Shown here: positions 9,486 through 18,565 of the stretch, in pieces
Position numbering within the stretch: position 1 is the first letter of the stretch
Layout of the letters: each line of letters opens with the position of its first letter
NCBI GenBank assembly: GCA_947496065.1
Contig: CANMBF010000014.1
Location: 1 to 58,306 of the forward strand
Source: Bacteroidota bacterium
GTDB taxonomy: Bacteria > Bacteroidota > Bacteroidia > NS11-12g > UBA955
Length of the DNA stretch: 58,306 nt
Direction of reading: 5' to 3'
Translations under genes and position numbers: made by a program
The notes under the pieces: generated by a model
Seen by the model: the letters and a program-made list of their open reading frames with translations, nothing else
Told to the model about the DNA's origin: nothing
Databases searched by the model: none

Positions 9486-10076
9486 ATGGAGAAGCAAAGT
9501 ATACAATATTACAATGGCTATATATTAGCAGGTGGTAAAAGTTCGCGCATGGGAGAGGACAAAGGCCTGATGCTGTTCAATGGAAAATCAGTGGTGCAGT
9601 ATGTTATCGATGCCCTCGCTCCTGTGGTAAATGAAGTCGTAATTGTATCCAATAATACGGCCTACGAAATCTTCGGTTTAAAAGTAATTGCAGATGAAAT
9701 AAAGGATGTTGGACCGGCAGGTGGAATTTGCGCCGCGTTGCAACACAGTTTTGTCGAAAATAATGTAATGATTGGATGCGATATGCCGTTTGTGAGTATT
9801 GCAGCGATTGAGGAATTAATTAAAAATTCAGAAGGGGCGCAAATTACTTTGCCTATTCACGATGGATTATTGGAGCCCCTTTTCGGGGTTTATAGAACAG
9901 AGTGCAAACACGAGTGGCGGCGTTTGGTGTTAGGGGGTAATGTAAAATTGAACGAACTGGTGAAGCATTTCAAATTGCAACAATTCAATGTAAATAATAG
10001 TCCTATTTTTACAGAAAAAATATTCATGAATATCAATACAAGGCAGGAGTTTGAATCGGCATTAAATCAATTATAA
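9486..10076 (+). CDS. mobA: Molybdenum cofactor guanylyltransferase MobA
   Basis: 196 residues. It links GMP from GTP to Mo-molybdopterin to make the MGD form used by DMSO-reductase-family enzymes. The nucleotide-binding start YILAGGKSSRMGEDKG (residues 12-27) and IGCDMPF around residue 98 are diagnostic. It begins directly after the tauE-family stop and ends one base before moaD. Its presence fits the MGD-dependent oxidoreductase downstream. Confidence 0.93.
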   Translation: MEKQSIQYYNGYILAGGKSSRMGEDKGLMLFNGKSVVQYVIDALAPVVNEVVIVSNNTAYEIFGLKVIADEIKDVGPAGGICAALQHSFVENNVMIGCDMPFVSIAAIEELIKNSEGAQITLPIHDGLLEPLFGVYRTECKHEWRRLVLGGNVKLNELVKHFKLQQFNVNNSPIFTEKIFMNINTRQEFESALNQL

Positions 10077-10077
10077 A

Positions 10078-10308
10078 ATGGCAATAAAATTACTGACCTT
10101 CGGGCAGATAACAGAGATCATAGGGCAGTCGGAAAGTGCTGTAAACGCTTTGGATTCAGACGCATTGAAAGCACAGTTGATTAGGCAGTTTCCGGGCTTG
10201 AAGGATCTGCATTTTGCCATTGCGGTCAATAAAAAACTGATCAGTAAAAATACAGATTTGAAGGATGGGGATACGGTGGCTTTGTTGCCACCTTTTTCCG
10301 GAGGATAG
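10078..10308 (+). CDS. moaD: Molybdopterin synthase small subunit MoaD
   Basis: 76 residues, a ubiquitin-like beta-grasp protein ending LLPPFSGG. The terminal Gly-Gly is activated by MoeB, then carries the thiocarboxylate sulfur to MoaE. Length and ending match the family. The gene starts one base after mobA. Confidence 0.92.
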   Translation: MAIKLLTFGQITEIIGQSESAVNALDSDALKAQLIRQFPGLKDLHFAIAVNKKLISKNTDLKDGDTVALLPPFSGG

Positions 10309-10309
10309 C

Positions 10310-10381
10310 ATGGACCATTATGACCCTAAATATCTCTGGCCTCTGTCAATAAATCGCCATACAAATAAAAGTATAAGATGA
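10310..10381 (+). CDS. Possible 23-codon ORF coupled to moeB
   Basis: The only long spacer inside the front half of the operon holds a short ATG ORF (MDHYDPKYLWPLSINRHTNK...) whose TGA at 10379-10381 overlaps the moeB ATG at 10378. It could be a translational-coupling leader peptide, the remnant of a lost gene, or chance. It is too short to identify. Confidence 0.25.
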   Translation: MDHYDPKYLWPLSINRHTNKSIR

Positions 10382-11499
10382 GTAAAGAAGAAAAATATAA
10401 TCGCTACCAACGGCAAGTCATACTGAATGAATTTGGTACTGTCAGTCAGGATAAACTATTCTCTGCCAAAGTACTGGTGATTGGTGCGGGTGGACTAGGT
10501 TGTCCTGCGCTGCAATACTTGGCTGCAGCCGGTGTAGGTCAGATTGGAATTGTAGATTTCGATATAATATCACTTACGAATTTACAAAGACAAGTTTTGT
10601 ATGCGACAGAAGAAGTAGGGAGAGGTAAGGCGGAAACGGCTGCGAAAAAAATACGGGCATTGAATCCTGAAATTAAAGTTGAGGTGTTCAATACAAGAAT
10701 CCAAAACAGCAATGCATTGGAACTAATTTCTCCTTATGATATTGTATTGGACGGTTCAGATAATTTTGCAACACGGTATTTGTTGAACGACGCTTGTGTT
10801 TTGCTGAATAAACCGCTGATTTATGGCGCAGTATTTCAATTTGAAGGGCAGGTAGGCGTGTTCAATCTTGAAGATAAGTTAACACAGATAAAAGCGAATT
10901 ACAGGGATTTATTTCCTTTTCCACCGCTCGAGAAATTGTCCTGCAATGAAATTGGTGTCATTGGGGTATTGCCTGGCATTATTGGCGTTATGCAGGCAGC
11001 AGAAACCATAAAGATTGTGACAGATGTTGGTATGCCATCAACCAATAAGATTATTTCTTACAATGTATTAAATAATAGGCTCTATGAAGTCGAAATTGTG
11101 CCCAATGAAAACATGGGTTCTGTTATGCCAAAGAGCAAAGCGGAATTCTTGAAATTTGATTATCAATGGTTTTGCAATGCACCACCCATCAATGAACAAA
11201 TTACACCAGAAGATTTTCATGAACTCCTAAAGAATGAAAAAATAACAGTGATTGATGTGAGGGAAAAGGATGAATTGCCTTTGATAACTTGGATTGAAAA
11301 TATTCATCTGCCTATGAGTGAATTTGGACGAGGAATTAAAAATATTTCACCTACGGGTAAAATTGTTTTAATTTGCCAATCAGGTAAGCGCAGTTTAGCA
11401 GCTTTACAGATTTTAAAGTCAAAGAATCCAGGTTGTGAAGTTTTCAGTTTAATAGGCGGACTTGATTCGTGGGAAAAGAAAAGTAAAAGTTCAGTTTAA
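10378..11499 (+). CDS. moeB: MoeB/ThiF-type adenylyltransferase fused to rhodanese
   Basis: 373 residues. Residues 8-245 are an E1-like adenylyltransferase: ATP site VIGAGGLGCPAL (about 34-45) and LDGSDNFATRYLLND (about 124-138). This part adenylates the MoaD C-terminus. Residues about 275-370 are a rhodanese domain with active-site Cys333 in CQSGKRS, which can supply the sulfur. The two zinc-binding CxxC pairs of E. coli MoeB are absent: the place of the first reads YRDLFPFPP. Only Cys189 (SCNEIG) remains of the loop cysteines. The stop overlaps the moaE start by one base. Confidence 0.9.
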   Translation: MSKEEKYNRYQRQVILNEFGTVSQDKLFSAKVLVIGAGGLGCPALQYLAAAGVGQIGIVDFDIISLTNLQRQVLYATEEVGRGKAETAAKKIRALNPEIKVEVFNTRIQNSNALELISPYDIVLDGSDNFATRYLLNDACVLLNKPLIYGAVFQFEGQVGVFNLEDKLTQIKANYRDLFPFPPLEKLSCNEIGVIGVLPGIIGVMQAAETIKIVTDVGMPSTNKIISYNVLNNRLYEVEIVPNENMGSVMPKSKAEFLKFDYQWFCNAPPINEQITPEDFHELLKNEKITVIDVREKDELPLITWIENIHLPMSEFGRGIKNISPTGKIVLICQSGKRSLAALQILKSKNPGCEVFSLIGGLDSWEKKSKSSV

Positions 11500-11960
11500 T
11501 GATGGAAGAAAAAAAAGCAAAAAAGGTATTTGTGAAAGGCCCGATATCTCCACTTTTTGTTGGGGAATCGATTGCAAAACATAGCACGAAGCAAGACATA
11601 GGGGCGCATAGCATTTTTCTTGGACAAGTGCGCAATGATATTATAGATGGCAATGCAGTTGTAGCCATTGATTATTCAGCATATAATGAAATGGCGGAAG
11701 AAAAGTTCCATGAGATACGCGAGGATGCATTTCAAAAATATTCTTTAACTTGCATGCATATTTACCACAGTTTGGGACGAGTAGAGGCAGGGGAAATAAG
11801 CCTATTTGTTTTTACCTCATCCATACACAGGAAAGACGCAATGGAAGCATGTACGTATATTGTTGAACGTATTAAGGAGCAAGCGCCTGTATGGGGCCGA
11901 GAAGTTTTTGATGATGGAAGGCATGTTTGGAAACAGAACAATTTTAATGAGACTCAATAG
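11499..11960 (+). CDS. moaE: Molybdopterin synthase large subunit MoaE
   Basis: 153 residues. With MoaD it converts cyclic pyranopterin monophosphate to molybdopterin. Signatures: [17 protein letters not shown] and [18 protein letters not shown], followed by the catalytic-region lysine and the APVWGREVF ending typical of MoaE. The ATG overlaps the moeB stop; a second ATG at 11502 is equally possible. It is followed without a gap by fdhD. Confidence 0.93.
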   Translation: MMEEKKAKKVFVKGPISPLFVGESIAKHSTKQDIGAHSIFLGQVRNDIIDGNAVVAIDYSAYNEMAEEKFHEIREDAFQKYSLTCMHIYHSLGRVEAGEISLFVFTSSIHRKDAMEACTYIVERIKEQAPVWGREVFDDGRHVWKQNNFNETQ

Positions 11961-11965
11961 TGGAG

Positions 11966-12817
11966 ATGTTAAGCAATATTTCAAAATACGACGGCAAATT
12001 TTATCATGCGCGCAAGTTTACAAATGTCGAAGATATATTGGCCATTGAAGTGGCTTTGAGCATTGCTTTGAATAGTACGCCTTATACTATAACCATGCAG
12101 ACACCGGGTAATGAAAAGGAACTTGTACGGGGATTATTATTTTCCGAAAACGTTATAAGAAGTCCAATCGAAGATTCGCTCATGGAAATTACAGGAATGG
12201 ATGAAAAAGGTTTCATCAATTCAATCAATGTTAAGTTAGCGCCGCATTTAATATTAAGGGATTTTGCAGGGACGCGCAATGTTATCTCTGCGTCTTCATG
12301 TGGTATATGCGGTAAAACATCGCTTGATGAACTGGAAAGCACGAAGGTTGTAAATACAGATATATTGGATCCAATACTGGTTGGGCAAATGTTTGATAAG
12401 GTGGGTGCTATTCAAAAGACTTTCCAACAGTCAGGTGGTACACATGCTGCTGGAGCATTTACAATTGATGGCGAATTAATTGCCATGCAGGAAGATATCG
12501 GCAGGCATAATGCAGTTGATAAGGTAATTGGCGATCTAATTAATAACAATAGTTTGGATAAGGCAAAGTGTCTGACTGTGAGCGGTCGTATTTCTTATGA
12601 AATAGTAAGCAAGGTAAAGGCTGCGGGAATCCCCTTTTTAGCAGCCGTGTCAGCGCCTTCATCGTTAGCGGTGGATTATGCAGAAACATCGGGGATATCA
12701 TTGATGGCCTTCTGCAGAAATAATAAATTAACAGTGTATTCAAATTTTCAACAAGTATTTGATGCAACACAAGATATAAAAGAAAATAACAAGGAAATTA
12801 GCTATGTCAGAAAATAA
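11966..12817 (+). CDS. fdhD: Formate dehydrogenase accessory sulfurtransferase FdhD
   Basis: 283 residues. FdhD passes sulfur from a cysteine desulfurase onto bis-MGD before the cofactor enters formate dehydrogenase-type enzymes. The essential cysteine loop is SSCGICGK (Cys112 and Cys115), and the conserved [14 protein letters not shown] follows. ATG 11966 is used; a GTG at 11960 that overlaps the moaE stop would add two residues. It overlaps the next gene by 14 bases, which ties it to that molybdoenzyme as its likely client. Confidence 0.93.
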   Translation: MLSNISKYDGKFYHARKFTNVEDILAIEVALSIALNSTPYTITMQTPGNEKELVRGLLFSENVIRSPIEDSLMEITGMDEKGFINSINVKLAPHLILRDFAGTRNVISASSCGICGKTSLDELESTKVVNTDILDPILVGQMFDKVGAIQKTFQQSGGTHAAGAFTIDGELIAMQEDIGRHNAVDKVIGDLINNNSLDKAKCLTVSGRISYEIVSKVKAAGIPFLAAVSAPSSLAVDYAETSGISLMAFCRNNKLTVYSNFQQVFDATQDIKENNKEISYVRK

Positions 12818-15104
12818 ACCGAATCCCGAAAATCCCGAAGTATTATTAGACTTGAAACTAACCAAGGTTTCGGATAAGGCTGCGGGCTTAACTGCAGTTG
12901 CTGTTGGCGTAAGCCATATGCTAAAGGAAATGGATGTCTTAAGGGGGTTAAAGGTATCTTTGGCTTTAAACCAAAAGAAGGGGTTCGATTGCCCTGGCTG
13001 TGCATGGCCCGATCCTGACGATGAGCGTTCGGGTTTTGCTGAGTATTGCGAGAATGGATTAAAAGCCATCGCAGAGGAAGCCACTACAAAAAAACTGACC
13101 ACTGAATTCTTTGTCCAAAACTCTGTTGGCGCTTTAGCTGATTTAAATGATTATGAAATAGGAAAAAAAGGAAGGATTGCCCAATCCATGTATTTGCCGC
13201 AAGGCGCAACGCATTATCAACCAATTTCATGGGATGAGGCTTTTAGTAAGATCGCAGGGCATTTAAACCAACTGGCTTCTCCCAATGAGGCTGTTTTTTA
13301 CACTTCTGGCAGGACAAGTAACGAAGCTGCCTTTTTATACCAATTGTTCGTTCGCGAATACGGTACGAATAACTTACCCGACTGTTCCAATATGTGCCAT
13401 GAATCAAGTGGAGTTGCGTTAACTGAATCGTTAGGCATAGGAAAAGGTTCTGTTAAATTGGAAGACTTTTATGAAGCCGAAGTGATTATAATACTTGGCC
13501 AAAATCCGGGCACCAATCATCCACGTATGTTGTCTGCATTGCAAAAAGCAAAGGATAATGGCGCTACCATCATTTCAGTCAATCCATTAATGGAAGCAGG
13601 GCTAGTAGGCTTCAATAATCCACAAAAAGTGCGCGGGGTATTGGGCCTTAAATCCAAATTGACAGACATTTATTTACAGGTAAAGATCAATGGGGATATG
13701 GCGTTGTTGAAAGCGATAGAATTGCTGTTGCTGGAAGAGGATGAAAAGAATCCGGGCTCTGTTTTCGACCATGATTTTATTGCTAGACATACTGAAAATT
13801 ATACGCCTTTCGTTGAGTGTTTAAAACAAAATAAATTGGAAGATTTTTCAGAAGCTTGTGGTATTCCAATTGAAAAAATAAAAGAAACTGCAGAGGTGCT
13901 CAAACATAAAAAGAAAATTATTGCATGTTGGGCAATGGGCTTGACCCAGCACAAAAATGCAGTTGATTCCATAAAGGAAGTAGTTAATTTGCTGTTGTTG
14001 AAAGGTAGTATTGGTAAACCAGGCGCTGGTACTTGCCCTGTGCGCGGACATAGTAATGTACAAGGTGATCGCACCATGGGTATTTACGAAAAACCTTCAA
14101 AATTGTTTTTGGATAATATTGAGAAGGTATTTGATTTTACCCCTCCACAAGCCCATGGTTATGACACAGTGGAAGCCATTCATGCCATGCATAAGGGCGA
14201 TGCGAAGGTCTTCATTGCCATGGGTGGTAATTTTCTTTCTGCCACTCCTGATACCAATTATACGGCCGAAGCGTTGAGGAATTGTGACCTAACAGTGCAC
14301 GTTTCAACAAAGTTAAATCGAAGCCATCTTGTGCATGGAAAAGAAGCATTGATATTGCCGTGTTTAGGTCGGAGCGACAAAGATGAAATGAACGGGGAAC
14401 TCCAATTTGTAACCTGCGAAAATTCAATGGGTGTTGTGCAGATGTCTAAAGGGATGTTGAAACCGGTGTCTAACCATTTAGTCAGCGAATCTGCCATTGT
14501 TTGCGGAATAGCAAAGGCAACGTTAGGCAGCAATGCCAAGGCTAATTGGAGCCAGTATGAAAAGCACAATGATTTCATCAGGAATGATATTGAAAAAGTA
14601 ATTAGGGGTTTTGATAATTACAATGAAAAGGTCAGGAAGCCGGGTGGTTTCTACTTGCCGAACGCCAACCGCGAAGGGTGGTTCAGTACAATGAACGGCA
14701 AGGCGAAATTCAATATTTCAATTATAACCAGCCAGGTATTGGCCGGTGATGAATTAATGATGATGACCATCAGGAGTCACGACCAATTCAATACAACAAT
14801 TTATGGTAACGATGACCGCTACAGGGGGATTGAAAATGAAAGGCGTGTTATTTTAATGAATGATAAGGATATTGAGAAATTGGGTATGAAAGCTTCAGAT
14901 ATAGTTGATATCTTCAATTATTCGGATGGCGTTGAACGTGTTGCAAGGAGATTTATTATTGTAAGCTATAATATCCCTGAGCAATGCGCCGCCACTTATT
15001 TCCCCGAAACCAATGTTTTGGTGCCTATCAACAGCACTGCGGACAAGAGCAATACACCAACATCGAAAATGGTGATCATAAAGTTAAAGAAACACGGGGG
15101 CTAA
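12804..15104 (+). CDS. FdhF/YdeP-family molybdopterin oxidoreductase
   Basis: 766 residues, soluble, no Tat signal. It is a bis-MGD oxidoreductase of the YdeP branch. The N-terminus has Cys63 and Cys66 in CPGCAWPDP plus Cys82, the YdeP-type replacement for the usual Fe-S motif. The conserved [11 protein letters not shown] (Cys194, Cys198) lies where formate dehydrogenases place the metal-binding residue. Cofactor segments include [13 protein letters not shown] and [15 protein letters not shown]. The physiological substrate of this branch is uncertain; E. coli YdeP is tied to acid resistance. Formate oxidation is suggested by fdhD next door but not proven. It is the operon's only visible molybdoenzyme. 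Confidence 0.9.
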   Translation: MSENKPNPENPEVLLDLKLTKVSDKAAGLTAVAVGVSHMLKEMDVLRGLKVSLALNQKKGFDCPGCAWPDPDDERSGFAEYCENGLKAIAEEATTKKLTTEFFVQNSVGALADLNDYEIGKKGRIAQSMYLPQGATHYQPISWDEAFSKIAGHLNQLASPNEAVFYTSGRTSNEAAFLYQLFVREYGTNNLPDCSNMCHESSGVALTESLGIGKGSVKLEDFYEAEVIIILGQNPGTNHPRMLSALQKAKDNGATIISVNPLMEAGLVGFNNPQKVRGVLGLKSKLTDIYLQVKINGDMALLKAIELLLLEEDEKNPGSVFDHDFIARHTENYTPFVECLKQNKLEDFSEACGIPIEKIKETAEVLKHKKKIIACWAMGLTQHKNAVDSIKEVVNLLLLKGSIGKPGAGTCPVRGHSNVQGDRTMGIYEKPSKLFLDNIEKVFDFTPPQAHGYDTVEAIHAMHKGDAKVFIAMGGNFLSATPDTNYTAEALRNCDLTVHVSTKLNRSHLVHGKEALILPCLGRSDKDEMNGELQFVTCENSMGVVQMSKGMLKPVSNHLVSESAIVCGIAKATLGSNAKANWSQYEKHNDFIRNDIEKVIRGFDNYNEKVRKPGGFYLPNANREGWFSTMNGKAKFNISIITSQVLAGDELMMMTIRSHDQFNTTIYGNDDRYRGIENERRVILMNDKDIEKLGMKASDIVDIFNYSDGVERVARRFIIVSYNIPEQCAATYFPETNVLVPINSTADKSNTPTSKMVIIKLKKHGG

Positions 15105-15155
15105 TTTTGATGATTTGACAATGTATTAATTTGATGAGGGTTGATTAATCTAAGC

Positions 15156-16067
15156 ATGATAAACATAACAAACAAAATAAAAACAAACCGCACTGCAATT
15201 GCACAAGCTATTGTAAGAGTTAGCAAACAGGAAACGATAGATGCGGTTCAGAATAAAAATGTACCTAAAGGTGATGTGATGGAAGCAGGCCGTGTCGCAG
15301 GTTTGTTTGGCATAAAAAGGACCAGTGACATGATACCCGATTGCCACCCAATGCCTATTGAATATTCAGCAATAAGTTATCGGATAGAAGGTTTGGATAT
15401 TATTATAGAAACAGAAGTAAAAACCATTTATAAAACCGGGGTTGAAGTGGAGGCCATGCATGGTGCATCTGTGGTGGCTTTAACGATCTATGATATGCTA
15501 AAACCTATTGATAAAGGCATAGAGATTTTGAATATTAAACTGCTAAAGAAAAGTGGAGGCAAGTCGCAGTATAATGATATTTTAAAACGCAGCATTCGCA
15601 GTGCAGTCATTGTTTGTTCTGATAGCATTTCAGCAGGAAAGAAACAGGACCTAGCAGGGAAAGCCATTATTGCAAAGCTCGAAAAATTCAATGTGACCAT
15701 TGAAGATTATAGCATTGTTCCCGATGAGGTAAAGGATATTCAGGAAAAGGTGCAAACCTTATACGACAGCAAAATAGAATTGATTATCTTGACAGGCGGT
15801 ACAGGTCTTTCAAAAAGGGATGTAACCCCTGAAGCCATTAGGCCAATGCTCGACCGTGAAATTCCCGGCATTGCTGAAGCTGCCCGCACTTATGGGCAGG
15901 AGCATATGCCTTATGCCATGCTATCCAGAAGTTTGGCAGGATTAAAAGGCAACACATTGATTCTTGCATTGCCAGGCTCAGTCCGTGGCGCGCAAGAAAG
16001 TATGGATGCATTGTTCCCTTATTTGTTGCATATTTTTAAAGTGGCAGAGGGTGCGGGGCATGAGTGA
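15156..16067 (+). CDS. moaCB: MoaC-MoaB/MogA fusion (bifunctional Moco enzyme)
   Basis: 303 residues from ATG 15156 (the TTG at 15141 is less likely, since [16 protein letters not shown] matches a normal MoaC start). Residues 1-145 are MoaC, cyclic pyranopterin monophosphate synthase: KGDV with Lys39, [18 protein letters not shown], and [12 protein letters not shown] with Lys120. Residues 148-300 are a MogA/MoaB domain that adenylates molybdopterin: [15 protein letters not shown] and [16 protein letters not shown]. One gene thus covers two steps missing elsewhere in the operon. It is the last gene, 51 bases after the molybdoenzyme gene, and faces a convergent gene. Confidence 0.92.
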   Translation: MINITNKIKTNRTAIAQAIVRVSKQETIDAVQNKNVPKGDVMEAGRVAGLFGIKRTSDMIPDCHPMPIEYSAISYRIEGLDIIIETEVKTIYKTGVEVEAMHGASVVALTIYDMLKPIDKGIEILNIKLLKKSGGKSQYNDILKRSIRSAVIVCSDSISAGKKQDLAGKAIIAKLEKFNVTIEDYSIVPDEVKDIQEKVQTLYDSKIELIILTGGTGLSKRDVTPEAIRPMLDREIPGIAEAARTYGQEHMPYAMLSRSLAGLKGNTLILALPGSVRGAQESMDALFPYLLHIFKVAEGAGHE

Positions 16068-16109
16068 TATCCTGCCATTGTTGGAGGCTTCTCCAAAAAT
16101 TTACCTGGT

Positions 16110-17507
16110 TTACCCCTCCATACCTTGCTTCTCCAACATATACACCACTTTTTGGTGCTTGCCCATATTGGTGCAAAGGATTTGTTGGATGTCGCGGTTA
16201 TGCGGATATTTTTTTACGGCTTCGCGCATGGTGTTTACATCAGGTTCGGCAACCGATAAATCAACAAAGCCAAAGCCTTTGTACTGACCGCGTTCGATGC
16301 ACACCACCGATTTTTCCTCGTGATGACGGCCCTTTCCAACGAGCAAGAAACTCTCGCTTTGAAAACTGTATTTACGGATGGCTTCGTAGGCTCTTTGGTT
16401 GTAAGCATCTGCATCTTCTTTGCTAATGCAAGCGCCTTTGCATTTGTGCAATTGATAGTCGAAACAAGGGCCACCCAATTGATGCAAATCACATTTGGTT
16501 AAACATAAATTATAGCGCTCTATCATTCTATACAACTGCTCCCGAGCCGATGCTAGATTATCGGCCGTGCTAATAGGCTCCGATCCTTCTTTTAATTTTT
16601 CGATGTTTAAAGTCACATACCCATAAGCATCGTACTGCGAAAAAATGCCGTAATAAGGAATGGCCCTGCTGCGTTTTTGCATTATATTGTACAAAGGTTT
16701 GATGCGTTTAATTTCATCCGATTCTAATAGCAAAGCCACCAACTCACTACCAGTTGATTCGTAACTAATGTCGGCAATTTCGCTTTTCAATTGTATGGAA
16801 CTTCTGCTACCTTTAGCCGTAAGCGCAAAATGTTGTAAGATTCTTTTTTTGATATCGATGGCTTTGCCAACATAAATGACATTACCCAATTGGTCGTGAA
16901 AATAATAAACCCCTGTGATGCCTTCAGAAATATTGTTAAGTGTTGCTTCAGGTAACAGCGGAGGGATGCTGGTTTTCTTGGTTTCTTTCTGCATCCAATC
17001 GGTCTCATCGACTTGTTTGTGTTCGAATATTTTGCCCAATAAAATAGCAGTGGCTTCGGCATCGCCCATGGCACGGTGGCGGTTGTTGAGTTGTATGCCC
17101 AAACTATCGCACAAACGGCCCAAACTATAAGAAGGCAAGCCTTTAAAAGTATCACGACTTAATCTTACGGTGCACAGTGTTTTTCTTTGATAGTTATAGC
17201 CAAGGTCGGCAAAGGCCGCTTTGATAAAGCCGTAATCGAAACGCACATTGTGTGCAACGAACACAGCATCTTGTGTGAGTTCAATAATCTCTTTGGCCAC
17301 TTCGTAAAAGTAAGGGGCATCGCGCACCATGTCGTCCGAAATGCCGGTGAGTTGTGTAATCTGAGAGGGGATTTTGCAACGCGGATTAATGAGTTTACAA
17401 TAGCGTTGAACTACCCTTTCGCCATCGTGCAAAAGAATGGCAATCTCTGTGATTTTATCGCGCTCGGGGCGCCCACCAGTGGTTTCTATATCGATAACTG
17501 CAAACAC
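16110..17507 (-). CDS. DEDDh exonuclease fused to UvrC-type GIY-YIG nuclease
   Basis: 465 residues. Residues 1-165 are a DnaQ-like 3'-5' exonuclease: DIETTGG (Asp6, Glu8), VAHNVRFDYGF and HRAMGDAEAT. Residues about 195-275 are a GIY-YIG nuclease like the N-terminus of UvrC (GVYYFHDQLGNVIYVGKA). A cysteine-rich segment (CLTKCDLHQLGGPC, then CKGAC) matches the UvrC cluster region. The UvrB-binding UVR motif, RNase H-like domain and HhH of UvrC are absent. This architecture recurs in bacteria and resembles Cho in its nuclease half, so a role in DNA repair is likely but unproven. It stands alone and converges on the Moco operon. Confidence 0.88.
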   Translation of the reverse strand: MFAVIDIETTGGRPERDKITEIAILLHDGERVVQRYCKLINPRCKIPSQITQLTGISDDMVRDAPYFYEVAKEIIELTQDAVFVAHNVRFDYGFIKAAFADLGYNYQRKTLCTVRLSRDTFKGLPSYSLGRLCDSLGIQLNNRHRAMGDAEATAILLGKIFEHKQVDETDWMQKETKKTSIPPLLPEATLNNISEGITGVYYFHDQLGNVIYVGKAIDIKKRILQHFALTAKGSRSSIQLKSEIADISYESTGSELVALLLESDEIKRIKPLYNIMQKRSRAIPYYGIFSQYDAYGYVTLNIEKLKEGSEPISTADNLASAREQLYRMIERYNLCLTKCDLHQLGGPCFDYQLHKCKGACISKEDADAYNQRAYEAIRKYSFQSESFLLVGKGRHHEEKSVVCIERGQYKGFGFVDLSVAEPDVNTMREAVKKYPHNRDIQQILCTNMGKHQKVVYMLEKQGMEG

Positions 17508-17904
17508 GAATTTGAAAGCCGAAATTTAAGACAATAAAATCGAATTTCGGCAACTATTTTCTCGCCAAGCATCAAATATTAGACGTTTTAAAATTGTCGT
17601 TTTTATGTAATAATTATGTCAACAGATGGTCCTTCTTTAACGATGCTATTTTAAATAAATAATTCTAAGTTAATTATGATTACTTGGTTGTTTTGAAATA
17701 TTTTATTTAATTAAAAAATCCTTTCATTTGTTTATCAACTTAAAAGTATTAGCAGTCCTATACACGCAATTTAAACTTCAACCTACGGATTGGAGTTTTA
17801 CGTTTAATATGTATAATCTGTTCTTGTTGATGAATTTTAAAACGACTTAAGTAATTTTATTGTAGTTATTTATTCCGTCATTGTTATGTCATAAAAAATT
17901 AAGG
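17508..17904. other. AT-rich gene-free gap
   Basis: About 400 bases between divergent genes. I see no ORF with coding character, no RNA gene and no clear repeat; only the promoter at its right end is recognisable. Confidence 0.5.
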
Positions 17905-17937
17905 TTGTTGAAATAATTTCCAATACGCTTATTTTTG
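17905..17937 (+). promoter_or_regulatory. Promoter of the T9SS cargo gene
   Basis: Overlapping TTG candidates at 17905-17910 and TATTTTTG at 17930-17937 (19-base spacing from the nearer TTG). The start codon is at 17960. Confidence 0.6.
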
Positions 17938-17959
17938 GCCCACTATAATTTAATATGAT

Positions 17960-18559
17960 ATGAATAAATACTACACATTTTTAAAAATCATTTGCTTTGT
18001 TGCTTTTACTTTTGGTATAGGCACAATTGCTAAATCTCAAACAGATACCATTCCGCCAAAAATATTTGGATGTGGTGATACCATTAAAATTAAGACAGGT
18101 TCAGTCTTTGTGTTAAAATTGCCGAAGGTTACCGATAACATGACCGATAGTGCCAATTTAATGGTGAGTTCTAAATGGGGTTCTAGTGGTGCAGTGAATA
18201 CATTAGTTAATGGTTTGTATACACTCATCATTACTGCCTTCGATACCAGTGGAAATGTTGTCAGATGTAACCGTTATTACTTAGTTGGCAATTTTCCATC
18301 ATCCATTCATTCCTATACTCCCCAATTTAAATTCAATGCCTATCCTAATCCAGCCAATTCAGAATTAAACATTCAAATAAATGATGCCACCAATGGTGCT
18401 GCATTCAGTTTGTTTTCTGCCAATGGTCAGTTGGTGTATGAAACCATTTTAAATCAAAATATATTAATTGATACCCGCGCTTTTGAGAACGGTATTTACA
18501 ATTTGTTGCTCAGAAAAAATGGGGAAGTGTTTAATCAGTCCCTCATTATTCAACACTAA
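17960..18559 (+). CDS. Small secreted protein with type IX sorting domain
   Basis: 199 residues. An N-terminal signal peptide (to about residue 27, ...IGTIAKSQ) is followed by one immunoglobulin-like/HYR-type domain (about 30-105; DTIPPKIFGCGDTIKI ... ITAFDTSGNVVRCNRYY) with a likely Cys pair. The last ~75 residues form a type A Por-secretion C-terminal domain: FNAYPNPANSELNIQI, LFSANGQLVYE, GIYNLLLR. Type IX secretion would export it and cleave or anchor it at this tail. The passenger is tiny and has no enzyme domain. The stop lies 6 bases from the stop of the convergent cyclotransferase gene. Confidence 0.85.
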   Translation: MNKYYTFLKIICFVAFTFGIGTIAKSQTDTIPPKIFGCGDTIKIKTGSVFVLKLPKVTDNMTDSANLMVSSKWGSSGAVNTLVNGLYTLIITAFDTSGNVVRCNRYYLVGNFPSSIHSYTPQFKFNAYPNPANSELNIQINDATNGAAFSLFSANGQLVYETILNQNILIDTRAFENGIYNLLLRKNGEVFNQSLIIQH

Positions 18560-18565
18560 AAAAAA

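Noticed and set aside
16081-16096. TTGGAG/CTCCAA hairpin between the convergent moaCB and exonuclease genes as a terminator
   Set aside because: The stem is only 6 bp and no T run follows on either strand.
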